DNA from: Acidobacteriota bacterium
GTDB lineage: Bacteria; Acidobacteriota; Terriglobia; Bryobacterales; Bryobacteraceae
Assembly (NCBI GenBank): GCA_016871015.1
Contig: VFZX01000004.1
Location: 1-60,622, forward strand
DNA: 60,622 bases
Direction: 5' to 3'
Part shown: in pieces, positions 17,261 through 26,046 of the stretch
Position numbering within the stretch: position 1 is the stretch's first letter
Layout: the number at the start of each line of letters is the position of its first letter
The notes under the pieces: model-generated
Databases searched by the model: none
What the model saw: only the letters and a program-made list of their open reading frames with translations
Told to the model about the DNA's origin: nothing
Translations under genes and position numbers: made by a program

Positions 17261-18764
17261 CGCCCACCGGCTTCTCGCCCTTCCGCACCTGATCGAAATA
17301 CTGCTGGACGTAGTGCTGGTATTCAAGCGGCACCTCGTCGCGATGGATTTCGCTGCCCGCCTCACGGTGCACGGCCTGCCGTTGCGTGTAGCTGGTCCGC
17401 AGGTTCTGCTGCTTGTTGTTGGTGACCTCCACCATCACGTCACCAGCCATGTTTTGCGCGCGCTTTCCGAACACTTCGGTGAGCTTTCCCATGGCTGCGA
17501 GCTGCTCGGCATCACGCAGGTCCTTGCTACCGTCTTGCTTGCCCATGCCGGACTTGGCATCGGTCGGCGTACCTGCGTCGGCGGTCTTGTCGTTGCTCTT
17601 CCCCTGGCCCGCCTGTGCCTGTTGCTCGCCCTGATTGGCGTCCGCGTCGGGATCGTCGCTCGGGGTTCCCTTCCCCTGCTGCTGGCCCTGCCCCTTCTCG
17701 CCCTTCTGGCCCGAACCGGACTGCTCACCCGGCCCTTTCTGCTGCTGGCTGCCCTTCTGATTTGATGCCTGCTGCTGCCCCTGATTCGGGATTTTCATCT
17801 TGTTCATCAGGTTGGCCATCGCGTCGCGCATCTTGTCCATCAGCGACTGATTCGGATCGTTGCCACCCTGCTTGGCGTTCTGGGCCGACTGCTTGTCGCC
17901 CTGGTCCTGCATCCCGCCCTTGCCGTCCGGACCGCCTTCCTTGCCACTCTCGCCGGACTTCTCCATCCCTTCTTCGCCGGCTTCTTCGAGGTCGTCTCCG
18001 GCCTGGTCGCCCGCCGACTTGATCTGGGACTGTTTGGACTGCGCCATGTCCTTGGTGTCGATCCCGGCGTTGACATCGGGCGTTTCGGACTCCGAAAGCG
18101 CCTCCTCACCAGCTTTCTCAAGGTCCGGCTGTTTGGTGGCGCCGGATTGATCCAGCGGGATCGTGAGCGGATCCTGGCCGGGGCGCTTGGGCTGCTTGCC
18201 CCGGACCGCCACTTCTTTCGTGGGCTGGAAGAAGTCGGCCACCGCCTCGACGATCGGCGCGCGGAGATCGAGGGTCCCGAGCACCCCGTGCCGGATCAGG
18301 AACAACGCGCCTGCCGCGGCCAACAGCGCCGCAGCCGGATAAAGCTGCCGCGGGACGCGCAGCGGCATCGCCTGCGACACAGGAACCGCCGCCGCCAGCC
18401 GCTCGGCGCCCGACTGCTGGGCTTCGAGAAAGTCCGCCGAGCTCCGGCTCGATGCATCCGGCTGCAGGAAGTGATACGCGGTCGACAGGGTGTCGGACAA
18501 GCGGAGCCGGCTGTCGACTGTCTGGGCCACTGAATAGGGCGACGGCAGCGTCCGCATGGTGCGCCACGCCGCGATCCCGGTGCCTACGCCGAACAGCACC
18601 ACTGGCCAATACCATGCCAGCAAATCCGTGCCGAACAACAGGAGCGCCAGCGCACCAGCCAGTGCCGCCGCCGCGCCAACCGAAGTCTGCTCCCAGACCA
18701 GATTCAAAAGAGCCCGGCGGCGGGCCTGGGTGATCAACGTGTGGAGGGCGGGGGCGGCGGTCAA
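17241..18764 (-). CDS. Large membrane protein with Gln/Gly/Lys-rich central region
   Basis: A 507-residue protein, probably starting at TTG 18764. The N-terminal 150 residues hold a tandem hydrophobic pair (about 30-68) and a third membrane segment (about 142-160, LYPAAALLAAAGALFLIRHG). Residues about 190-440 are low complexity, dominated by Gln, Gly, Lys, Asp and Ser, and interrupted by a helical DKMRDAMANLMNKMKIPNQ. The C-terminal 70 residues are folded-looking and end with VPLEYQHYVQQYFDQVRKGEKP. I do not recognise a named family. It follows the HNH gene by 12 bases and may share its transcript, although TAGGAT/GATAAT just before the TTG could be its own -10. Confidence 0.7.
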   Translation of the reverse strand: MTAAPALHTLITQARRRALLNLVWEQTSVGAAAALAGALALLLFGTDLLAWYWPVVLFGVGTGIAAWRTMRTLPSPYSVAQTVDSRLRLSDTLSTAYHFLQPDASSRSSADFLEAQQSGAERLAAAVPVSQAMPLRVPRQLYPAAALLAAAGALFLIRHGVLGTLDLRAPIVEAVADFFQPTKEVAVRGKQPKRPGQDPLTIPLDQSGATKQPDLEKAGEEALSESETPDVNAGIDTKDMAQSKQSQIKSAGDQAGDDLEEAGEEGMEKSGESGKEGGPDGKGGMQDQGDKQSAQNAKQGGNDPNQSLMDKMRDAMANLMNKMKIPNQGQQQASNQKGSQQQKGPGEQSGSGQKGEKGQGQQQGKGTPSDDPDADANQGEQQAQAGQGKSNDKTADAGTPTDAKSGMGKQDGSKDLRDAEQLAAMGKLTEVFGKRAQNMAGDVMVEVTNNKQQNLRTSYTQRQAVHREAGSEIHRDEVPLEYQHYVQQYFDQVRKGEKPVGVTAPPK

Positions 18765-18776
18765 TGTATTATCCTA

Positions 18777-19307
18777 CTACTCGTAGAAGAGGTATTTCTG
18801 CCAGTGCTCTTCGCTTCTAGCCAATAGACGCATGAGATGGCGGCTGGTGTGCAAGCTGAACGGACGCGGCGGCCGCAGCAGCTTGAGCCCCGCCTCTTCC
18901 GGAGTCCGGCTGCCCTTACGGTTGTTGCAGGAGTGGCAGCAGGCAACCAGATTCTCCCAGGTGGTCTCCCCGCCGCGCGACCGCGGGACCACGTGGTCGA
19001 GCGTCAGCTCGCTCGCCGGAGAGGTCTTGTGGCAATACTGGCAGGTGTACTTGTCGCGCATCATGATGTTCTTGCGCGATAGCGCCCGCGCCTGGTGTGG
19101 AATCCGCCGGTACTCCAGCAGCCGGATCACGCTCGGCACCGCGTGGACCGCGCGCGACGAGTGCAGGCTGTGCGCCGAAGTAGCCTCGGTCGCAGCGACA
19201 CCCTTCAGCACCAGGACCAGCGCACGCCGCGCGGCACAGATGTTGACGGGCTCATAGCTGGCGTTCAACACCAGCACGGGCTGCTGCATTCGAAGGGGAC
19301 TGGCCAT
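18777..19307 (-). CDS. HNH endonuclease
   Basis: A 176-residue protein, started at ATG 19307 two bases after the ComF stop rather than at a longer upstream start that lies inside comF. After [20 protein letters not shown] at the N-terminus come the HNH/Zn elements: [39 protein letters not shown]. These give two CxxC zinc ligands and the catalytic DH. This family is widespread as a stand-alone chromosomal HNH protein of unclear role in DNA repair or processing. It lies between comF and a large membrane protein on the same strand. Confidence 0.9.
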   Translation of the reverse strand: MASPLRMQQPVLVLNASYEPVNICAARRALVLVLKGVAATEATSAHSLHSSRAVHAVPSVIRLLEYRRIPHQARALSRKNIMMRDKYTCQYCHKTSPASELTLDHVVPRSRGGETTWENLVACCHSCNNRKGSRTPEEAGLKLLRPPRPFSLHTSRHLMRLLARSEEHWQKYLFYE

Positions 19308-19309
19308 GT

Positions 19310-20104
19310 CTAGGATGCTCCTGTTTTTGCCGGGGGAACACGCCGGTCTGCTCTCGCTAACGTCACTACACTCACATGCGCCGCGCCAACTCTTTTCAAT
19401 GCCCGGGAACAAGCGCGCGCGGTTGCTCCCGTCGTCAACACATCATCGATCAGTAAAATCCGCTTTCCTTCCACCCGCCTGCCGCGGCGTCCCACGAACG
19501 CTCCGCCACGATTGCGCTCCCGCTCAGCCAGCGACAGGCCTGACTGCCGGATTCCGTACTCGCGCCGTAGCGGCATCTCGACGGGGATTCCGGTCCGGCG
19601 GCTCAGTTCGCCCGCCAGCAACGCGGCCTGGTTGAACCCGCGCCTGTAGCGCCGCCACCAGTGCATCGGCATCGGAACAATCGCGTCGAACCGCTTGTCC
19701 CGCGGCAGCGCCTTCGAGAGCAGAATCCCGAGCGGACCGGCCAGTGTCTCGATCCGTCCGTATTTGAACTCGTGGATCAACTGGCGCAGGACGCCCTGGT
19801 AGCTGCCGTACGAGAACGCGGAGTCGAACCCCGTCTGGCCCTCGCGGCAGGCCGCGCACAACCCCGAAGCGTCCAGCGACCACTCCTCGAGAAACGGTGC
19901 CCGGCACTGGACACAGGCCACTCCCGGATTCCAGGCTTCGACACTCTCCAGGCACGCGGCACACACGGGCACGCGCGAGATATCGCGCAACGGCTCAGCG
20001 CAGATCCGGCAATCGTCGGGATAGATGGTCCCGGCAACCCAACCGGCCGCGGATTCAGCTAAGGAAGCCCATGATACCGAGAAGATCCACCTCCTGGGGG
20101 TCAC
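19310..20104 (-). CDS. comF: ComF-family phosphoribosyltransferase-like protein
   Basis: A 264-residue protein from GTG 20104. The N-terminal zinc module has CRIC, CAAC, CVQC and CAAC pairs (about residues 32-90). The phosphoribosyltransferase domain has [29 protein letters not shown] and the PRPP loop [14 protein letters not shown] near 220-233. ComF is associated with DNA uptake and recombination in competent bacteria, though many homologues have other or unknown roles. A consensus TATAAT is at 20109-20114 (minus strand), only four bases before the GTG. The next gene, HNH, begins two bases after its stop. Confidence 0.9.
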   Translation of the reverse strand: MTPRRWIFSVSWASLAESAAGWVAGTIYPDDCRICAEPLRDISRVPVCAACLESVEAWNPGVACVQCRAPFLEEWSLDASGLCAACREGQTGFDSAFSYGSYQGVLRQLIHEFKYGRIETLAGPLGILLSKALPRDKRFDAIVPMPMHWWRRYRRGFNQAALLAGELSRRTGIPVEMPLRREYGIRQSGLSLAERERNRGGAFVGRRGRRVEGKRILLIDDVLTTGATARACSRALKRVGAAHVSVVTLARADRRVPPAKTGAS

Positions 20105-20108
20105 TCAC

Positions 20109-20114
20109 ATTATA
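20109..20114 (-). promoter_or_regulatory. Consensus -10 hexamer of comF
   Basis: TATAAT on the minus strand, the only perfect consensus -10 that I saw next to a gene start here, four bases before GTG 20104. No good -35 is seen at 17 bases. Because the spacing to GTG is short, the transcript would begin at or just inside the GTG codon, so the comF start may be slightly downstream. Confidence 0.45.
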
Positions 20115-20160
20115 CACAAGGAATGATTGGGGCCGGTGAACCCAGCGCCAGGGATAGTGG

Positions 20161-20823
20161 TCAGCCGCTGATCTTGCCTTCGAGTGCCGCCGACTGCCTG
20201 CCGTCACATTGGCGGCGGACCGTCTCGAACTCGCCGCCCAGCAGCCTGCCGTCCGGCATCATCCAGGCGTCGCCCGGATTCCGGCGGCGCCGCTCGACGC
20301 GGTACCACAGGCCGTTGGTCCGTGTGAACCAGACGTCGTCCGATTCCCGGATGACCGGGTCCGCGGACGGGCCTTGGGGACGCCTCCGGAACCACTGCGG
20401 CCGGTCGTGCTTTGCACGGCGCAGGATCCCGGTGAGCGGGTGCACGTACAAGCCCCAGACCGGTCCGCTGATCGTGAAGTAGCTCGCCCAGACCTCTCCG
20501 TGGTGCATGTAGGTGTTCACACGGACGAAGTCCGGGACGTGCTGCAGCACGTGGAATCCGGTTACCGACCGGGCGTCGATGCCAGCGACAATCTCCTGGT
20601 AGACCTTATTCCAGGGCCGGTTGACCTGCTTCTCGATGAACCGCCGCAACGGCGCCAGATTCTCGTTGAGCGTCTTCCCGTCATCCCGGCGGATCCGCCG
20701 CGGAACTCGGTCAAATTCCTCGAAGTCGGCCTGGTTGGAGACACGGAGCCGCGTCGCATGATTGGGCATGCGGGACCCGATGCGCGGACGCTCGACGATC
20801 ACTTTGTGCATGTCGCTTCGCAT
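20161..20823 (-). CDS. Conserved protein of unknown function (MRSDMHKVIVERPR type)
   Basis: A 220-residue, strongly basic protein without signal peptide or membrane segment. It starts MRSDMHKVIVERPRIGSRMP, followed by Arg/Asp-rich sequence, LAPLRRFIEKQVNRPWNKVYQEI, IDARSVTGFHVLQHV and WYRVERRRRNPGD. From memory, similar proteins with the same MRSDM-KVIVERPR start occur in planctomycetes and acidobacteria, with no known function. The conserved RPWNKVYQEI and HVLQHV blocks suggest a real fold. It sits alone behind a palindrome (20857-20882). AGGAG lies about 20 bases before the start and TACAGT lies upstream of that. Confidence 0.65.
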   Translation of the reverse strand: MRSDMHKVIVERPRIGSRMPNHATRLRVSNQADFEEFDRVPRRIRRDDGKTLNENLAPLRRFIEKQVNRPWNKVYQEIVAGIDARSVTGFHVLQHVPDFVRVNTYMHHGEVWASYFTISGPVWGLYVHPLTGILRRAKHDRPQWFRRRPQGPSADPVIRESDDVWFTRTNGLWYRVERRRRNPGDAWMMPDGRLLGGEFETVRRQCDGRQSAALEGKISG

Positions 20824-20856
20824 AGGTCAGTTCCAATGGAGGGCTCCTCGGACAAC

Positions 20857-20882
20857 TGTACACCACTTCGATGAGGTGTACA
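20857..20882. promoter_or_regulatory. 26-bp palindrome between antiporter and 20161-20823 gene
   Basis: TGTACACC (20857-20864) and GGTGTACA (20875-20882) are perfect 8-bp inverted arms around ten bases. It lies five bases after the antiporter stop and upstream of the unknown gene's start. The left arm overlaps a possible -10 (TACAGT) for the unknown gene on the minus strand. There is no T-run after it on the minus strand, so it is a poor intrinsic terminator; an operator for a dimeric repressor is the other reading. Confidence 0.5.
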
Positions 20883-20886
20883 AGCC

Positions 20887-21888
20887 TTATGCGAAAATTC
20901 TATAAACTAAGTACCCAACATAAACTGACATCAGCAATGCTCCTTCGCCCCTCGTGATTGTCCTCCCGCTCCGGATCGCGAGAGGCAGAAGAAGCATGCT
21001 GAGCACTGCCATGACGGCCAGATCTAGCTGTCCGCCGGGCGGCACCGCCACCGGACTCAGCACCGCCGCCAGCCCGCCAATCGCGAGCAGGTTGAAGATG
21101 TTCGAGCCCACCACGTTTCCCAGCGCGATGCTCGAGTTGCCCGCCCGCGCCGCGATCACGCACGTAGCCAGCTCCGGCAGTGTGGTGCCAATCGAGACGA
21201 CGGTCAGCCCGATCACGTTCTCGGGCATCCGGAATGCCCGCGCCAGGTCCACGGCTCCCTCGACCGTCCAATCAGCTCCAACGGAGACGCCAACGAGTCC
21301 AAGTGCGGCGATCACCAGTTGCCGCCCGGCGGGGCGGTTCTCGAACTGTTCACCCTTGTCCTCGACTCCGCGGACCCCTTCGATCGCGCGGCACGCAGCG
21401 GAATAGATCGCCGTGTAGTACAGGAAGATCGCGAACAGCAGCAGGAGGATCAATCCATCGCTGCGGCTCAACAAGTCGGCCCCCGCGCGGTTGATCGGCC
21501 GGTCCAGAGCCAGGATCAGCAGCGCCGACGCGGCCACCCACAGCATCGGGATCTCGCGCGTGATCAACGTTGTCTCAACGTCAAGGGGCCGGATCAACGC
21601 GGTGACGCCAAGCACGAATCCAACGTTGACGATGCAGGATCCGATGATGTTGCCGAACGCGAGCGCCGTCTCTCCGCGCCACGCCGCGACCGAGTTGACT
21701 ACCAGCTCCGGCGTTGAGGTCCCGAAGGCCACTACGGTCATTCCGATTACCAGCGGCGAAACGCCCAGGGCGGAAGCCACCGAGGCGATCGCACTCACGA
21801 AATACCGCGCGCTGAATAGGAGAACCGCCAGACCAGCCACGAATACGAACGCACTGGCCCACGGCCAGCCGTCCACCATCTCCATCAT
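20887..21888 (-). CDS. Calcium/sodium antiporter (CaCA family, YrbG-like)
   Basis: A 333-residue inner-membrane protein with about ten membrane segments. The two family alpha repeats are plain: VIGMTVVAFGTSTPELVVNSVAAW with LAFGNIIGSCIVNVGFVLG in the first half, and VIGLTVVSIGTTLPELATCVIAAR with IALGNVVGSNIFNLLAIGG in the second. GTSTPE and GTTLPE carry the ion-binding Glu. A charged loop (about 180-210) separates the halves. The start is set at the ATG 21888 cluster (MMEM) because a -10-like TATTGT lies seven bases upstream; further upstream codons overlap the divergent gene. Confidence 0.9.
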   Translation of the reverse strand: MMEMVDGWPWASAFVFVAGLAVLLFSARYFVSAIASVASALGVSPLVIGMTVVAFGTSTPELVVNSVAAWRGETALAFGNIIGSCIVNVGFVLGVTALIRPLDVETTLITREIPMLWVAASALLILALDRPINRAGADLLSRSDGLILLLLFAIFLYYTAIYSAACRAIEGVRGVEDKGEQFENRPAGRQLVIAALGLVGVSVGADWTVEGAVDLARAFRMPENVIGLTVVSIGTTLPELATCVIAARAGNSSIALGNVVGSNIFNLLAIGGLAAVLSPVAVPPGGQLDLAVMAVLSMLLLPLAIRSGRTITRGEGALLMSVYVGYLVYRIFA

Positions 21889-21907
21889 CCCCGATACAAT
21901 AACATAC
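21889..21907. promoter_or_regulatory. Shared bidirectional leaderless promoter (antiporter / amidohydrolase)
   Basis: Only 19 bases separate ATG 21888 (minus) from GTG 21908 (plus). TACAAT at 21895-21900 is seven bases before GTG 21908. On the other strand TATTGT (21901 to 21896) is seven bases before ATG 21888. Both hexamers are the same base pairs read in opposite directions. Neither start has a Shine-Dalgarno, so both mRNAs would be leaderless. Confidence 0.55.
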
Positions 21908-21973
21908 GTGACTCGCTGAACCCTGATCGCGGCCGCGGGCGCCACGCCGCTCGCCGCCCAGTCCCCGGTCCCT
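21908..21973 (+). other. Signal-peptide region of the amidohydrolase carrying an in-frame TGA
   Basis: From GTG 21908 the frame reads M-T-R, TGA (21917-21919), then TLIAAAGATPLAAQSPVPV and straight into VIDTHIHLFD of the enzyme. Changing TGA to CGA restores MTRRTLIAAAGATPLAAQ, a textbook Tat leader. A single C-to-T change, or a base error, is the simplest explanation. If real, the enzyme would have to start downstream (CTG 21923 or GTG 21974) and would stay in the cytoplasm. Confidence 0.7.
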
Positions 21974-22825
21974 GTGATCGACACCCATATCCACCTGTTC
22001 GACCCCACCCGTCCGCAAGGGGTCCCCTGGCCGCCCAAATCGAACACGCTGATCTACAAGCCCACTTATCCGTCGCACTTCCGCGCGCTGGCCACCAAGC
22101 ACGGCGTGGTTGGAGCGGTGATGGTGGAATGCAGCCCCTTGTTCGAGGACAACCAATGGGTCCTCGACGTGATCGCCAAGGACACTGTGATGACCGGTAT
22201 GATCGGCAACCTCGAACCCGCGGACAAGGACTTCGGAAAGCAGTTGGAAGGTCTCCGCAAGAACCCGCTCTATCTCGGGATCCGCTATGGCGACCTGTGG
22301 GGGCGCAGCATCCACGCGCAGAGCACCAACCCGGCCTTCCTCGCCGGCCTAAAAGAGCTCGCCTCACACGGCCTGGTGCTCGACACCGCCAATCCGAAGG
22401 CTGAGTTGATGGAGGACATCCTCCGCATTTCGGACAAGATTCCGAACCTCCGCATCGTCATCGACCACCTTCCCAAGATGGAGCCCCAGCCCGGGGACGC
22501 GACTCTGGCGGAACTCCACAAACGGCCCCAGATTTTCGTCAAGATCTCGGCGGTGCTGCGGAAGTCCGGCGACAAGGTCCCGCAGGATGTTGCCTTCTAC
22601 AAGGACCGTCTCGACCGCCTGTTTGCGGCCTTCGGCGAGGACCGCGTCCTTTACGGCAGCGACTGGCCCAACAGCGAGCCCCTCGGGACCTACAGCCAGG
22701 TGTTCGGAATCGTTCAGCGCTATTTCTCCGGCAAGGGCGCGAAGATCGCGGAGAAATACTTCTTCCGCAATTCGCAAAAAGCCTACCGCTGGATCAAGCG
22801 GGACCCGAAGCAAACTCTCGCATAA
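21974..22825 (+). CDS. Amidohydrolase family 2 protein (metal-dependent hydrolase)
   Basis: A 283-residue body from GTG 21974, starting VIDTHIHLFDPTRPQG, where HIH is the metal-binding pair of amidohydrolase_2 enzymes. Further family features are VGAVMVECSPLFEDNQWVL, RIVIDHLPKMEP (third His) and RVLYGSDWPNSEP (catalytic Asp). The family includes 2-pyrone-4,6-dicarboxylate lactonase and related lactone or decarboxylation enzymes; the substrate is unknown. The true start is probably GTG 21908, but a TGA interrupts the leader (separate entry). The 3' end overlaps the opposing DUF885 gene by 32 bases. Confidence 0.85.
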   Translation: MIDTHIHLFDPTRPQGVPWPPKSNTLIYKPTYPSHFRALATKHGVVGAVMVECSPLFEDNQWVLDVIAKDTVMTGMIGNLEPADKDFGKQLEGLRKNPLYLGIRYGDLWGRSIHAQSTNPAFLAGLKELASHGLVLDTANPKAELMEDILRISDKIPNLRIVIDHLPKMEPQPGDATLAELHKRPQIFVKISAVLRKSGDKVPQDVAFYKDRLDRLFAAFGEDRVLYGSDWPNSEPLGTYSQVFGIVQRYFSGKGAKIAEKYFFRNSQKAYRWIKRDPKQTLA

Positions 22826-24526
22826 CAGCTTCCCGCAGCACGTTCGGAGGGAGCAGCCCCTGATCGAGCACGAAGTCGTGGAAACGCTTGGCATCGAACT
22901 TCGGCCCGAGCTTCTTTTCCACCTCCCTGCGGATCTCCATCAACCGGACATAGCCGTAGAAGTACGAGGTGGCCTGGCCCGGCGCGCGGAAGGTGTACCG
23001 GTCGGTCTCCTGCTTGGCCATCGCCTTCGACGTCACCACGTCCTCTTCGAGCACCCGCTGGGCCTCTTCCACTGTGATCTTGCCCATTTGCAGCTCCGGA
23101 TCGAGGAACGCCCGGGCCGCACGCATCAGCCGGAAGTCGAGCGAGACCAACTGTCCCTCGAGCGGCATGAAGGGCAGCATGATCGCTTCGGCGTACAATC
23201 CCCATCCCTCGACGTTGGCACTGTTGAACGCAAAGATCGCGCGCGCGTTGGACACGCCACGCTCCACCATTTTGGCGAACTGCATCTCGTGTCCCGGCCG
23301 GAGTTCGTGGGCCGCCAGTGACCAGGATGCGGCGGAATACGTGAAGTCGTCGTACTGCAGCGCACCTTCCTTGGCCGCGACGCTCAACGGCAGCACAAAC
23401 TCGCCCATCTCTCCGCGATTTCCGATCAGCCGCGGCGGACGCATGTTGGGCGCCGGACTCGCGGCCGCTTCCGCCGGAGTCGCCACACGGATCCGGGCAT
23501 CGCGTGTGGGCAACGTGACCAGGTTTTCGCGCCGCACGATCTCTTCGATCTGCCGCAGCCGGTCGCGATAGTGAGGCAGAATCGCATTGCCGGTGAACTG
23601 CTCCTTCTTAAGCTCGCGCATCACCTGGCGATAATCGGTGAAACTCCAGCCCCGTTGCTTGGCCAGCTTCGCCGCCACGGCCTGCATCTCGGACTGCAGT
23701 TCCACAAACGAAGCGCGGGCCATCTTGACCAGTTCTTCTGGCTTCATATCCACGCCGTAGCGTTCGAGCGCCAGCCCGTACAATGCCGGATGGCGGCGGA
23801 ATCCGGTGCGGGAACGCGGCAGAATCTCAGCCTTGAGGAATTCGTTGTGCCGGGCGAACTGGCCGCGCAGGGTGCTCAGCGCGTCCTGGTAGCCATCGAT
23901 CTTGTACCGGGCAAAGAGCTGGCCGATCCCATCCAGGTAAGCGCCGGACTGCTCGAGGTTCTCCTCGACTTCACCGCGGAACGGAGCCTCGAGTCCCTTC
24001 TTGGCGAGGCCCTCGCGGGCCCGTTCCTCGGCGATGACTGTCGCCGGGCGGTAGCCGCTCTCCATCCCCGCGTAACGCTTCAGCCGCACCAGCGCGGCCT
24101 TCCGCCGCCCGGGCGCGACCTGGTCATCGAGCAGCACCCGGATCCCGCCGAAGATCTGGCCCGAGAGTCCGGAATAGGAAGCCAGCGTGTGTTTGTCGGA
24201 CAGCTCCTGCGCGCGGATGTTCCTCGCCGCCGCGTCGATCATGATCTGGAGATCCTGCCGGACGAGCGGGTCGTCCTCCTCGTTCAGCCGGCGGCGCAGC
24301 TCGGACACAGCCTTGCGTGCGGCGGCCTGCTGGGCATCGCGCGCCTTGACGGTGAAGTCGGTGATTGCTCATCGAGCCCGTCAATTCCCATGGAACCGGC
24401 GCCCTCGGGGGAGAATTTAGCGGCAATTTCGAGCAAGACTCGCGCATGCTCATTGCTTTTGTCGACCCACGCCGGGGCGGCGGCAAGGCACAGGGATCCC
24501 AGTAGCGTGATTGCAACCTGACGCAT
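22794..24526 (-). pseudogene. DUF885 peptidase-like gene with a one-base frameshift
   Basis: The first frame (from ATG 24526) encodes a signal peptide MRQVAITLLGSLCLAAAPA and the mature start WVDKSNEHARVLLEIAAKF. At about 24364-24367 (minus-strand CAATCACC) the frame is lost. Adding one A gives DEQITDFTVKARDAQQ and restores the continuous family sequence through SELRRRLNEEDDPLVRQD to the stop at 22794. The second frame holds the DUF885 hallmark AAHELRPGHEMQ, an HExxPGH zinc-peptidase-like motif, and the later FNSANVEGWGLYAE. DUF885 proteins are exported and thought to be metallopeptidases. An indel error is possible; otherwise the gene is newly dead or only an internal start (24308) is used. 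Confidence 0.85.
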
Positions 24527-24564
24527 ACTTCATATGCTAGCGCGGCGGACTCTCAGCCTTGACG

Positions 24565-25896
24565 CTACCGCCGTCCCCACAGCGGTTCCACCATCTCACG
24601 GTTCATCCCGTCCAGCACCCCTCGCAGCCGCGCCAGGACCTCAGGGTGCCCCGCGGACTGGTTCGTGGTCTCCCCCGGGTCCCGGCTCAAGTCGAACAAC
24701 TCAAATTCCGCTTTCGCCTGCCCGCGCGCGGCTTGCCGGACAACCTTCCAATCCCCCTGCCGGAGCGCGAGATTCTGTCCGTAACGCCAGAAGAGCTGCG
24801 CGTGCGGATCCCCCGTCCGCTTGCCTTCGAGGTACGGAACCAGATCCGCTCCATCCAGGTTCGTGGGCAGCTCCGCACCGGCTGCCGCGAGCACGGTGGG
24901 CACGATGTCGAGCGAGCTCACGGGGCGCTCGTACACTCTTCCCCCGCGAATCCGGCCCTTCCACTGCATGGCAAACGGGACCCGGATCCCGCCCTCATAC
25001 AACTGTCCCTTGAACCCCCGTAGAGGCTTGTTCGACGAGGTGAGCTCGGCGGTGGGTCCGCCATTGTCGCTCAGGAAGAAGACCAGAGTGTTGGCGGGCA
25101 GCTTCTTGAGAATCTCGCCGATCGAGCGGTCCATCGCCGACAGCAGCCCCGCGAACACGCGGCGGTGGAGGTCCGCGATGTGCGCAAAGCGCCGCGTGTC
25201 AGCGAGCGCCGCCTGCATCGGACTGTGGACCGCGTTGTAAGGAACATAGAGGAGGAACGGCTCGCGCCCCTTGGCGTTCAGAAACCGCAGCGCCTCCCGC
25301 GTGAGGGCATTGGTGAAATACTCCTTCTCGACCAGCGGCTCATTCCCGCGCCGGACCGGGTTTTCCTCGTCATACGGCGGCTCCGGATTTCGGAGGTGAG
25401 ACTCGACTCCTTCGTACGGCGGCGGAACGTAGTAGTGGCCCTCGTACAGGAATCCGTAAAACTCGTCGAATCCGCGCTTCTGTGGAAGGAATTCGCCGGA
25501 TCCGCCGAGGTGCCACTTGCCGATGCAGGCGGTCCGGTAGCCTAGCTTCTTGAGCCGCTCGGCGAGTGTCAGCTCACGCAGCGGCAGCCCCACGCCAGGC
25601 TCTGCGTTCTGGCGTCCGATGGCGTTCAGCTCATGTCCGAAGCGCGTCTGGTAGCGTCCGGTGATGAGTCCGGCGCGCGAGGGACAGCAGAACGGCGCGG
25701 TGACGTAGCCCTGGGTAAAGCGGACTCCATTGCGGGCAATGGAGTCGATATGCGGAGTCGGAATCTCCGGATTTCCCTGGAATCCGGTCTCGCCGTAGCC
25801 CAAGTCGTCGGCAACAAAGATGACGACGTTGGGCGGGGACGCAGCGGAGGCAGAGAGGGCGCCGAAGCAGGAGGAGAGGAATGCACGCCGATGCAT
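24565..25896 (-). CDS. Sulfatase (arylsulfatase A-like), Cys-type
   Basis: A 443-residue sulfatase started at ATG 25896, where a Tat-like leader begins (MHRRAFLSSCFGALSASAAS); an in-frame GTG at 25911 is the alternative. Metal site: VVIFVADDLGYGETG. The signature Cys-Cys-Pro-Ser-Arg is at 70-74, with GLITGRYQTRFG following, so Cys70 is the predicted formylglycine. CIGKWHLGG, YVPYNAVHSPMQA and FFLSDNGGPTAEL are intact. RDPGETTN near the C-terminus is usual for arylsulfatase A-like enzymes. It is transcribed away from the outer-membrane receptor at 26047 and probably acts in the periplasm on sulfated carbohydrates. Confidence 0.93.
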   Translation of the reverse strand: MHRRAFLSSCFGALSASAASPPNVVIFVADDLGYGETGFQGNPEIPTPHIDSIARNGVRFTQGYVTAPFCCPSRAGLITGRYQTRFGHELNAIGRQNAEPGVGLPLRELTLAERLKKLGYRTACIGKWHLGGSGEFLPQKRGFDEFYGFLYEGHYYVPPPYEGVESHLRNPEPPYDEENPVRRGNEPLVEKEYFTNALTREALRFLNAKGREPFLLYVPYNAVHSPMQAALADTRRFAHIADLHRRVFAGLLSAMDRSIGEILKKLPANTLVFFLSDNGGPTAELTSSNKPLRGFKGQLYEGGIRVPFAMQWKGRIRGGRVYERPVSSLDIVPTVLAAAGAELPTNLDGADLVPYLEGKRTGDPHAQLFWRYGQNLALRQGDWKVVRQAARGQAKAEFELFDLSRDPGETTNQSAGHPEVLARLRGVLDGMNREMVEPLWGRR

Positions 25897-26021
25897 TAGA
25901 GTGCCGGACACCTCCGAGCTTTTGAGGCTGATCTTCGGAGGCATGAGCCATGATACGTCAACAATGGCCTCGAATCGTAGACGCACCTCGGTCCCGCGGT
26001 ACTGCCGCCTCGCCACTGCTG

Positions 26022-26041
26022 TATAGTTGATCCTCAAGGAG
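26022..26041 (+). promoter_or_regulatory. -10 and ribosome-binding site of the 26047 receptor
   Basis: TATAGT at 26022-26027 is a good -10 and AAGGAG at 26036-26041 is five bases before ATG 26047. This gene therefore has a conventional short leader, unlike many first genes here. Confidence 0.55.
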
Positions 26042-26046
26042 ACATC

